In this document: positions 38,111 to 48,655 of the stretch, piece by piece
How the letters are laid out: the number at the start of each line of letters is the position of its first letter
Numbering within the stretch: position 1 is the first letter of the stretch
Assembly (NCBI RefSeq): GCF_004027225.2
Contig: NC_044284.2
Location: 14,364,501 to 14,428,500, forward strand
Direction: 5' to 3'
DNA: 64,000 nt
Source of the DNA: Strigops habroptila
Taxonomy: Eukaryota > Chordata > Aves > Psittaciformes > Psittacidae
Notes under the pieces: generated by a model
Database searches by the model: none
The model's input: the letters and a program-made list of their open reading frames with translations, nothing else
Told to the model about the DNA's origin: nothing
Program-made: the position numbers and the translations under genes

Positions 38111-38683
38111 CTATAAAAAGTAAATAAATGGTGTTAATAAAGACATGCCAACATGCAAGAATAAAACTTTTGTTTTAAAGCGTATACATCCAAAGAACAT
38201 TTTATAAGCTTTTAAAATTCATTAAGACTCAGTCCTTGGCTGTTTGGAAGTCTTTCTCAGAGACTGGAGCACCAGAAGACTGGGGTGAATTCTGCATTTT
38301 CATGTATATAGGCCACAAAATAATGAAAAAGCTCAGTTTAATTGAAACTGGGTCCTATTCTTAATAAGTTGTCATAGAAAGAGAGTAGGAATAAGTTTGT
38401 CCTGGTCTGTCTTTCCCCTGCAACCCTACCCACTGCAGCTAGCACAAGGGAAGACTTGTTTTTCCACCTACACCCTGTGCTTCTTTTAGCTGTCTGGGCT
38501 CACTCCAGGAAGGTAGGGGATTTTGAAATACTGCACCCTGACATCTTATGGACTTAGAGAATGTAATGGCTAATGTGTTTGCACTTATCTGCCAAACAAA
38601 TGAGTATTTTTTCACCTAAAAAGTGTTAAAACATTTCATTGCACTAGAAACCTGCCATACCAAATTTATATGACAGCTGTTAC

Positions 38684-38888
38684 ACTGGAAATGTCACAGG
38701 AATTAACATATAGGAACATCTCAGTAGCACATCTAAAGTGATATTCTCTTTCTCAATGCAGTCAGCCACAACCATTTCATAAGGCAGGCAGGAAGTAGTC
38801 AGGACATGGGCTAAAAATGAGCAAAAATGTTCAGAGCCGTATACAAACTTGCCCAGAGAACACTGGAGTCCAGATTGTCGGTACAACC
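38684..38888 (-). CDS. Weak candidate 205-nt exon
   Basis: The minus strand is open for 67 codons after a fair acceptor (ACTGGTACGTTTTTAG), beginning LYRQSGLQCSLGKFVYGSEH and containing LPYEMVVADCIEKENITLDV. The donor (CCAGT|GTAACAG) is moderate. Exit after two codon bases would fit the 38110 acceptor. Entry after one base does not fit the preferred frame of 40239-40286. The open frame is longer than most here, but splice evidence is weak. Confidence 0.25.
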
Positions 38889-41800
38889 CTAAAAACGTAC
38901 CAGTCATGCACTAAGGACATCTCCTTGCTTACATGCTTGTGCATAATATTTTTCTATACTTTGCAGTAAGCATACTTGATAAGGTAACTAAGGGATTGTG
39001 GATCCTTCCTTTACGGTAACAGTGAACTTGCATGTGATACAACCCAGTTGTTCCCAATCACTGAAAGGTTCAGACTGCAGTGCTGCTTACAGCTGGGCTT
39101 GTTCTAGGAAATAACTGACTACCTCACAGAAGTTCTGCCCTTTTTCTGGACCCTCATTCACACTGGCAAAGCTGCCTGGGGCAATGTAAGTGTGAGATAA
39201 GAGGGACCAGCATCATCACTTGCAAATGAGGATACAGGGCAGGAGAGTGCTTCTGCACCTTAAATTTAACTGAACAACGTGCAAGTTTAAGCTTTCTGTT
39301 TTACAGTTAGACTCTGTTATATGATACTTTCTTCCAAGGTGCTTGTTAATCCAAGTCTAAATGTACAGTGTCAGAATTTAATCCTGGAACAGATTTCTAC
39401 TTCCCATGTAATAAAAATAACTTGTATTGGCCAAAGTACCAGAAAAAGTGTGCATACTATGTAATACCTCAATAGATTTGCCAAATCATCTGAAGGATCA
39501 TTATTAATAGAAAATGGTGGATGTATTTGTTGCCTTTGGTAGAGAGTCCATTAATTTACAAGTTAAGCAACAGTTATTTCAGAAACCCAAACAAACTCCC
39601 ATGGCTGATTCCTTGATTCCTCCAATTTTTGACCATCTGCATCACTCTGGAATATTTCTTTTTTTTTTTTTTTTTTTTTTTTAACAGAAACATGTAATTC
39701 TCATTCAGAATTTGCTGTGAACAAAAACTTCAACACTTTGAAGAAATTATAAAAGAAAGTGCTGAGCACATAAGGTTCTTGCTACATCTGTTAGGGAGCA
39801 GAAAAAAAATATCACAGAACCCTACAAATCTGGGGAAGGGAATGGGAAAACTGAAGGAAAGGGCTGTATTCCAAGGACAAGTATGTGACTGTGAGGCACA
39901 AGCACTTATTCCAGCACTGCTCATGGTGCATTACAATGACATAGAAGTAAAGCTTGGACTATACATTCCCAGTACAAAATTTCCAAAAAAGTCTGCTGAA
40001 TGTTTTCCTTCTTAAATTTTTTTCAGGTTCTCCAGGCAAAGAGAATGATCTAAACTCATATATCTCACTATCACTAACAGAGACCGTAACACGTTGCTTA
40101 GCCTGCAGTGCATTAATAGTATCTGGTATCCAAGTGATATGAGGCAGATCATACTTCTCAGAGGATAGAACCCCATGGCTCAATTGTGAGATTCAGATTA
40201 ACAGATTTACAAAGCATATAATCATAATACTCTCTCACCTAGATTCCAGGGCTTCTTCCATGGGTTCAGTGGTAGTATTTCTGCCTCTGGTATCAATTGA
40301 TAGTATGTTCACTGATTTGAACTATGAAAATTCCTTGTTGCTCTATTTAGCAAAGACTGATCTCAGATATTTTAGAAAACAGTAATGTTGCTTGGTAAGG
40401 GATGTTTTGATTTATTCATGTAAGTTTTGAAGGATGGCTATGTATAATGGTCTCTTATTTTGACACATGGAGCTGTGAAAAATAGTGACCATTGGGCTCT
40501 GGAGCATTTCTTTTCTGCCTGGGTATTCTTTGCAGTGCTAACATCTGATAACGTATTGTTATATGTTAATCCACCTTGCGAGTTTTTCTGAAATAATCTA
40601 ACCCAGTTGGTTTTGACCTTTTTCACTTTGCAAGCCTCTAAATGTTTTCCAGGAAGACTATGAACCCTCTCTGCACTCTGAATTTAAGCTAATGGTTAAT
40701 AACCTTGCTTTCCTTTGTTACTTTTCAGGGACTGTTTGGAAATGGTCCATTCGCAGTGGTTACAGGCCAGAGGTTGAAAACCACGTGTAATTTTATGGCC
40801 AAAGTCACAACTAGAGTAACTTGGCATAATTCCACTGATTTCAAAGGAAAAATCCTTTGATGGTATCAGTTGGAATAATGGCTAGTTTATTGTACATTAG
40901 CAGAGGAACTTCCCCTGGCTTTAGCCCTCCTCTATAGCTTTCACTGTGAATAAGATTGAGCTCCATTTCAACGTAATTATATCTCCTTTGGGAAATATTC
41001 CTTACTTACTACCCAGACTAGAATATCGAAACGCCCAAGAGGAATCTTAAAAAAATTTTACACGGGAAAACTCATCAGAAAGTTCTTAAAATTGGATTTT
41101 ATGCTTGGTCTCAGGTGTGCCCTAGATGTCTAATTTTTAAGATGGCTCTTCAGTCAGATAGTATACCTTTTATCTCAGTGGTGTAGTGTAACATATGCAC
41201 AACTCTAATATAAATTACACAGTTAATAACATAAATTTTGCTTGGCTTCTCCAATTAAGTAGTTTTGCAAGTCCTGAGCAAAGTATCGATGTCTCTGAAT
41301 AGATTTATGGTGACTTACACCAGATAATCATATGCCCAATTATTTTAAGATGCTTGAGGTTCTTCATGAGTGTAAAGGAAATAATATTGCTGTTTCTTTT
41401 GAAAAAGAAAAGCTCAAATAGGAAGGTAGATATTAAGAAAAGTAACAATTAGGTCTGAAATGTTAATAACTAGATATCTTTTCTGAAGATAGTTAAAAGT
41501 ATTTACATTTAAAAGACAAGAAAATCTCTGAAAAAATAGAGAAAAATGGAAAATTGTCTTTTATGCTGTTACTGCCTAGCTCACTTTGCAGCTCCATCAC
41601 ATGACAATGAATAACTAAAGAAAACTATTATTATGCTAACCACTCCAGCACAAAAGGGTATTACATATCTTGTACAAAAGGGGATTTCTTTAAAAAGCAC
41701 AGCACATTCAGTGTTTAGGGTTTGCAGTTGAAATTCATGGCCTTGCTTGCCAATATTATCATGCAGCTGGGTATTATGCTATTGCTGTACACTGAGGGGG

Positions 41801-44156
41801 AAAAAAAAAATCACAATAAAGATTTTCAAATGGGTTCATATTAAACTGTTGTATTCTCTTAGGTTGCAATATCACTTTCAATGATTTTTGGCATCTCTTC
41901 TTTAGCACAAAGGTCACAATAAATGCTAGCCACAGAGAATTTGATTGCAAACAGAAAATGTCAAAACTGCAATCAAAACCAATTTTTAAATATTTTGATT
42001 TAAAAAACAATCATTGGAAAATATTATTAGGAATTATTTTTAGTGTTGAAAACTGAGACATTTGAAGGATTGACAAAAATTCTTTTCTCCTATTAGACAG
42101 CCATGAGACAGAAGTCCATCTTTCTCTACAGAATGCTTCTGACAGAATTTTTTCTACTGGTGCAGTTAAATGAGGGTTCATTATTTAAATTTTAATACTA
42201 AGTCTTTTTTTTATCTTTCCAGAAATTCTCTCCTATTTAAATAAAAGCAAAATCAGCTGACCCAAAACATCCCTAATGATAAAAGATTAAATGTAGTCTC
42301 AGAAACCTTCATAATATACCTATTCAAACACTAATTTGGATGACTAAATAGCATTAGTCTTTACAGGGTTAAGTGCTTCTCACATCTTCTGTATGCAATC
42401 CAAGTCATAAAACTATTGTGAACCATCTTACTAAGCACCAATGATTTTTCAAAATCATTTTAAAGGAATGTTTTGTAGAAAACAACAGCAAGTCACATAG
42501 TACAAGTCAGTTTCAGAGGAACAGCTTAAACTGGGATGGAGGGGAAAGGCTTTGAAGTGGTTTCATGGCATGGATTAGTACAGGAACCAGTCTCAGACAT
42601 AGAGCACACTATGGGATCCAAATACTAAAGTCACACTAGCTCTGGGTGTAAAACAGAGTTAGCAACAGAAAAGCAAGCTTTGGAAAGCTGTATAGCAATG
42701 AACATACAATTTGAACATACCTTCATTTCCTTCACATGAATTGAAAGTACAAGAGATGTCACAAAATACTGTCCCAAACTCGCTTATACATAACTGTTCT
42801 TTGTTCTACTTGTTAATTTAAAGAAACAAATTCCTACTTTCTTGTTTCAAACTTTTAATTACTATTTCTTTTCAGGTACCAGGTATGTTAGGAATAGGAA
42901 TAGTGAAAGAAACTTAATCTCAACTAATGTACTTAAATATATACAAAAGTCAGCGTTGGGACAGATGCTAGCATTTGTGTACTATTTTGGCCCTAATTTG
43001 TGTGTATATAATCAGTTATTTAAATTTACTACACATGATTAAGCATTCTGATTTGCTTTCTTTTAAAGTTTCCTCCAGTACGAGTTATTCAAAAGTATGG
43101 TTCCAAACTTATGTGTCAAACATGCACCAAGAATAGATACATGCGTTTCGTGGTCATTAATGTGTCTGGTATTTATGCTCTGTATATCACTGCAACATGA
43201 TTAGCTGAAGTTCTAGCTTTCAGAAACCGAAGGAAGAAAATCTATGGAATCAGAAACACAGCTCTGTAGGTAATGTAATATTTCCCAAAACACTGTGTGC
43301 AGCAACATAGCACAATGGCATAGCCCTTTTAAAAGAGGCAGACAGCATTATCCCTGTTCCACTGAAGGAAAGATTTGGTCACAGATGCTTGAAGAAGTTC
43401 AAGGTGTAAAGCAGATCTTTGCACTGCCATAGCTACCGTACCAGCATGTGAAAAGTTTGCACTGCTCCAATGATTTTGATGCCTGAAGTTTTTCTCTGTT
43501 TGAAAGACTGTTGGGAGATGAGCCATCCTGACAGTTTTGTTTGCTGGCTTTAGTGGAATGTAAAAGCATATATCTGTCCATAGTGGCTCAGAATCCTGCT
43601 GGGGAAATACTGGTTTGCTAAGCTTCATATTGCTCTGCTTCCACTGTGCCAACTCATAGGATTAAGAGAACGGGAGTTTTGCCCAAGACAACTGGTTTGA
43701 AAGCTGTATTACCATTCAGAGGGAAATTCTGACACTAAAACCTGTTTTAGTTCACTGAGGAAAAAGTCCGAAACTTCATAATTTCCAATAACAAAAGCTT
43801 ATCCTAAAAATTTGAGTCAAAGTAAGAAAAAGGCTTCATTTGACTGTTCAAATGATATTGTTCTATGTGAACAGTGGACCTGCATTTGTGGTGCCCTGAT
43901 ATTAATTGTACCTATAACAGCCTTGAAAAATTAAATTTCTCTTTGAATTCACCTAAACGTTTCTTTACATTATGCTGCGCTTCTTAAAAAAGCAATAACA
44001 TCAGAAAGTCAAGCTTTGACTTTGTACTATTGGCCCTAGGACAAGTGGTGCTACTGACCAATTTGTACAAGTGGCACTTTAGCAGCTCAGAGAGTACAGG
44101 AGTATAATTACCCATCTTCTCTTCATGAGTTACCGAGTCATCCCCAAAGCACTTAC
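38889..44156. other. Presumed intron apart from the 40239 candidate
   Basis: A run of 24 T at 39659-39682 and a strong plus-strand acceptor at 40026 stand out. The stretch at about 43345-43420 recalls an inverted MIR (AGCATTATCCCTGTTCCACTG and following). A strong minus-strand donor at 42720 (AAG|GTATGT) lacks a good acceptor. Confidence 0.28.
40239..40286 (-). CDS. Candidate 48-nt coding exon
   Basis: The donor is strong on the minus strand (ATCTAG|GTGAGAG); the acceptor (CAATTGATACCAG) is fair. The preferred frame reads GRNTTTEPMEEALES with a split codon at each end (phase 2 in, phase 2 out), which joins the 38110 acceptor as an arginine codon. A second frame is open as well. The product is unrecognised. 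Confidence 0.27.
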
Positions 44157-44198
44157 CAAAAGATCACTTTCAGGGTTAATATTATCATTGTCCTCGTG
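44157..44198 (-). CDS. Candidate 42-nt coding exon, acidic
   Basis: The minus-strand donor is strong (TTTTG|GTAAGTG). With the acceptor GAATGTTGAG the frame is HEDNDNINPESDLL, phase 0 at both ends, an acidic segment typical of linker regions. The acceptor is pyrimidine-poor, which weakens the call. This is the most upstream exon I would include in the minus-strand gene. Confidence 0.27.
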
Positions 44199-44479
44199 CT
44201 CAACATTCGCAGTTCACTTTACTTAACTATTGTCACCTCCACATTTCCTGAAGGAGAGAAGGAACAGATCAGCTGGGGTTGTGCTTCCCCTGCCCTGTGC
44301 AAGCTTCTGAGCTTGTGACACTGGCAGTGTAGAACATCCAATTAGACTAGCTGAATAGTGTCCATATGCAATCATGTATAAATACTAGTTTACTCATGCT
44401 TCCATTTAAGTATGATATGTTTTTTCCACTTAGCAGCTTTTTTTTCTTTTAAATTCTTAACTTTTCTGCAATAACCAGA

Positions 44480-44700
44480 AAAACAATACAAAATTAAGAA
44501 AATGCACTAAACGAGACATACTAATTGCTAGCTGTGATTAATTAGTAATTATAAGCCCACCCACAGACATAGCCTCAATTGCTAGCGAGTAATTTACTTG
44601 CATGAATTCAATAAAAGCAGACAAATTTCAAAATACCTTAATCATTATTATTTTAATTGACAGATGAGCTTGTCTGTTGTCATTGCTTCCAAAGCAAAAG
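44480..44700. other. Homeodomain/TALE-motif-rich stretch, possible conserved enhancer
   Basis: Dense TAATTA-type cores (TAATTG, GATTAATTAG, TAATTATA, CAATTG) are followed by TTAATTGACAG, a MEIS/TGIF-type core (TGACAG at 44658-44663), within about 200 bp. This is typical of developmental enhancers, but conservation is not visible from one sequence. Confidence 0.28.
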
Positions 44701-45103
44701 GGACAGAAACAGAAGGTACACATTAGGATCCTGTTATTTACACAGGTAAGGAACCAGAAGCCTAACTAAAAACCTGTAGCTAGTACACAAAATATTTACT
44801 CTTCATTGCATACATTTTGCTTTCAGGCTCTCAAGCGAGTTGTTCTGATTTACCTGGCTGTAGCAAAGGAGAGGATTTATTGCTGTCTTCAAGCATTCTT
44901 CAGTTCCAATGACAGGAAGCCAGTCAAGCCCTATGGCAGAGTCTTGACCATTTGTGAAACTACAGTGTGATGGCTTTCTAAGGAATTAAGTCACAGAGGC
45001 TTAATGGCATTAGGGTCCTGGATATCTCTGGAAGGAGCTAAGAAGTGAGCTTCTCAGTTTACAGTAGAAGACTTGCACTTCTGCCTAATGCAGTTTTACT
45101 GTG

Positions 45104-45127
45104 AGGCCACATACTCTTATGTGGCCT
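45104..45127. repeat. Perfect 10-bp hairpin, 4-base loop
   Basis: AGGCCACATA (45104-45113), loop CTCT, then TATGTGGCCT (45118-45127). It is an exact inverted repeat in unique-looking DNA. Confidence 0.85.
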
Positions 45128-47225
45128 TTAAATGGACCTGCTCGGCTTATTTTTTGCCTCAAAATACTGTTGAAAAAACCTTCTTCAGATCTTCTAGGCC
45201 GTATTATTAAAAATTTTCACATATCCTCTGTTAATTGTTTTAAGTTCTGCTGAAATATGAGGATCAGTTCTCATAAAACAGTATCTGCAATTACTGTACC
45301 ACATCATAAAATTGACAATAAGCTTAAAACCAGAGAGCATAAGTGAACTACATAGTTTTTCCTTCAGTTAAACCATCAGCATGGCTTTAGAACAAGATAG
45401 CACTATCTAAAAAATACTAATGTTATTAATCACCCCTTCTTTTAAGACCTTTACAGGTTCTCCCTTTTCCTATTTGTAAATTCTTAGTCTTTGCATTAAA
45501 AATTTCTCAGACAGGAAAACAGCAACAATCAATTTACATGGATAAAAGCTTTTCTTAGTTTTCAATCCAGCTTCATCCGAAATCTCATTGACCTTCAAAG
45601 TTCAAATTCTTCCAAGAAAGTTTCCTTTGGGATTAATAGCCTTCAGCATAAAATCATTGAGTGCTATAGCCATTACCAGTGCTGTAACTAAGGCTGTATC
45701 AACATTTCCACATAAACTTATTTTCAGAGATTTATAGCTTGGCTACAAAAATACAGTTTTATGCTGAAACTTGGTAAAAAAAGCTCAGTCTGGGAGTGAT
45801 TTTACTTTTTATTTTGAGAAATCTGTGGGTGTTTTTAGACTAAAATTCTGAACAAGACCTTGACTTACTATCTACATCCCATTGGTGCCTTGGAAAAATC
45901 CCAGCTTAACTTTCTAAGAGCATAGATTCACTTCTGATGAATTATGGAAAGGCAATGTAAAACGGTGTTTTAAAAATGATTACTCCCTATGTTAAAGATT
46001 CTCAAATTTAATCTACTCACTGCTTCTCAGAAAGGCACTTTAATAATTTGAAAATGATAGTATTTTTCAGAAGATTTTAGCCAGCCAGACTAACGCGAGA
46101 CCAACAGAGTGCTCTGCAGTTACAGAGGGGTCTGAATGTTTCTGTGAGCATATCTATGCAAAGTAATCAATGAGTCTGCTGGCTCTTCAGTCATTGGAAA
46201 TGCTAACGAATTTGGGGGATGGAAACCTTGTATAGAGGAGGCCCAAGAAAATCTAAGGTGAGGAGCTTGGAGAAACTGTGGCCTCCTCCCTCTTTAGGAC
46301 CCATGACAGTTCCCTGGTGGCTGGGGCTGAGTGCCAGGAGGGACAGATGAAGGAGAGGAGGCGGCAGGCACCTTTTCTCTCCAGCATCCTGAAATAAAGT
46401 CTTCACCAAAATTAGAGATACTTAGATCAAAACCAGCAGAAGTACTTACATGCTCTGTTTTGCACACGCCCCTTCAGAAGAGGTTTGAAAGCACCATCTG
46501 GAAGGAAAGATGACAGACACATGCCATGGAATTTCCAGTTTCCTTTGTAATTCCTGTAAAGGGACGACTTGGTCCTGAATCATTACCACTGGAGATGGGA
46601 ATACAAACATGACACAATATGCAAACATGTTGGATACAGGTTACAAGTGAAATTACTTCAAAGAAAAATGTACTTCGCTAAGATGATAAACCAGTGGAAT
46701 ACAATGGTTCCCATGACTACTCATTCAATCCACAAAAGAAATTTGAACAAAGCAGAGACAACAACCTGCCCCCAACTGCCCCAAATTGGTCACCAAAACT
46801 AAAAATGTCCCACCAGTCTTTCCTCACAAGTATAGGACAAATTCTAATGCCTGTGTCCAGCAGCAGGACCACTATTTCACTTAGCCAATACAAATAGTAC
46901 CTTACCAATCACTCGCCATATAAAGGAAAAGGCCAAGACACCCTCTAGACTATCCCCTTGTTTCAGACATGTCAGTGACTACTACAGTTGCTCCTGAAAC
47001 CCAGACAGATCACCCTTGAATTCATTCTGTGCTGTTTTCAAGCAGAAATATATTGGTTCCAAACTACAGCAAGGCAACATCCTCTGAAAATGAGGCAAAG
47101 AATTGACAGTACTGCATCTGAGTAGGAAATACCAGCCTTCATATTTTTGGGAGTGCTCTATTTGAATCTGATCCAGAAATCTTTTTTTGGGAACAGCTCA
47201 TTATAACTAGACAAATTCAGTCCAA
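45128..47225. other. No gene identified
   Basis: Mixed AT-rich and moderately GC-rich sequence; short frames on both strands without splice support. Confidence 0.3.
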
Positions 47226-47590
47226 ACTCTGAAACTTCTTTTGAAGGCATAATGGCAGGGCAACCTCAGAGACAGGATTAGAAGGAAGATAATGAGGTGG
47301 CTTTGCAGATGTCTAAAGAAGCTCTTTCCAAATGTGAAGGATGGCATAGGATAAAGCTTGAAACTGAGTGACGGAAAATCTAAGTAGTAGATGGAGGAGG
47401 CTGGTATCATGGGCTAAAGAGTGAAAGAAGCGATTTCTTGATCCTGGGTGAGAGATGATAGGTTGGATGAGGTGAAGCTATGAATGGCTTTGAAAGTGAA
47501 GACAAGCTGCTTATATCTGATAGGAGTGTTATATTTGACAGTCAAAGTGATGGGCTAGGAAAATGATCTTTGCAGTGCTGTATAGAATCA
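47226..47590 (+). repeat. Possible ancient interspersed repeat
   Basis: A purine-rich stretch with GGCTTTGAAAGTGAAGACAA, TGATGGGCTAGGAAAATGAT and CTTTGCAGTGCTGTATAGAAT resembles an ancient repeat seen across amniotes in which the same blocks occur in this order. I cannot name the family, and the match is from memory. Confidence 0.35.
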
Positions 47591-48630
47591 TGACAGCAAA
47601 ACTGCATTTTTCAAAAGCAGAGGAATGGATAATCAACAGTCCTTAGTGATAATTTGCATATATATAAATTCTTGCATAATAATCATCATTGAACAAGTTC
47701 TATAACTCACTTCCATAAAGACAAATATTTTAATGATTTTTTTTGAAACTTACACTGAGGTATGTTGCATAGCAAAGTGGGCATTTTGTTGGATATTTCT
47801 AATAATACTGTTTCCTGTCAGCATTTTCACTGCAACATTCTTGTAAAAATTCTAGTTTAATAGAAAGATACTTAACAAAAAATCCTTTTTACATGCATTT
47901 TTTTCGTTTGTTTTTAGCTAAAGCTTTTCATTTAAATACAGTACCTGAGGGCATTCAATGCTCCTATCCTATAGCAATTACATAATATCTTAGCTGGTGG
48001 TCTTGGTTTATTCCTCTCTGAACTTGGGTAACAGAGAGAGGTTGTTCCAACTTGGAGACAACTCTGGAAAGTCAGTATAGGATAACACAGATGTCAAGTC
48101 ACTAAATATACCACCTCCTAGACATACAGATTTAACAGCACTTCCCCACTTTGTTTGGAACAGTATTACATTATAGTGGTTCTGCTGTAATACATAAGAA
48201 ATTCATTTTATTCCCTATTGTATCATATCCTTCATTTCCCCCATGCAGAGACTGACTGCTGCATACACATTCTTCCAGGGCAAGGCTTTTCCTATTAATA
48301 GACAACTTGGCTTCACACGCTGAGATGAACGAACAAGGTTTTGAGTGCCTGCCTAATTTAAGCGGACCATATGTCATAAGCTATAGTATCCTGTTAGTAG
48401 AGAATAAAATAAAGCAAAATTGAGAGGAAAAATAGCTTTCTACAGTTAGCTGACCTCCCAGACTCAAATTTGCAAGATGTTTATTTAAGTGTGCTCAGAA
48501 CTATTTGCTTATTGTGTGCATTACATGAAGTGATGCACATTTCTAATGTATTCTTAATGGGGGTGCTGTCTCAGGAATAGAACTTCAGAGCATTACCACA
48601 ACACAAATAATGAGGTATTGATAATGGTTT

Positions 48631-48655
48631 TTTTTTCTCCCCCCCCCATCCCCCA
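48631..48655. repeat. T tract followed by C tract
   Basis: TTTTTTTTCTCCCCCCCCCATCCCCC type low-complexity pyrimidine run. Confidence 0.8.

Noticed and set aside
39659..39682. T24 run as a minus-strand retroposon tail
   Set aside because: No SINE or LINE sequence is recognisable next to it and no target duplication was seen; simple slippage is enough.
43329..43652. 107-codon minus-strand frame
   Set aside because: Overlaps sequence that resembles an inverted MIR; no good donor or acceptor pair.
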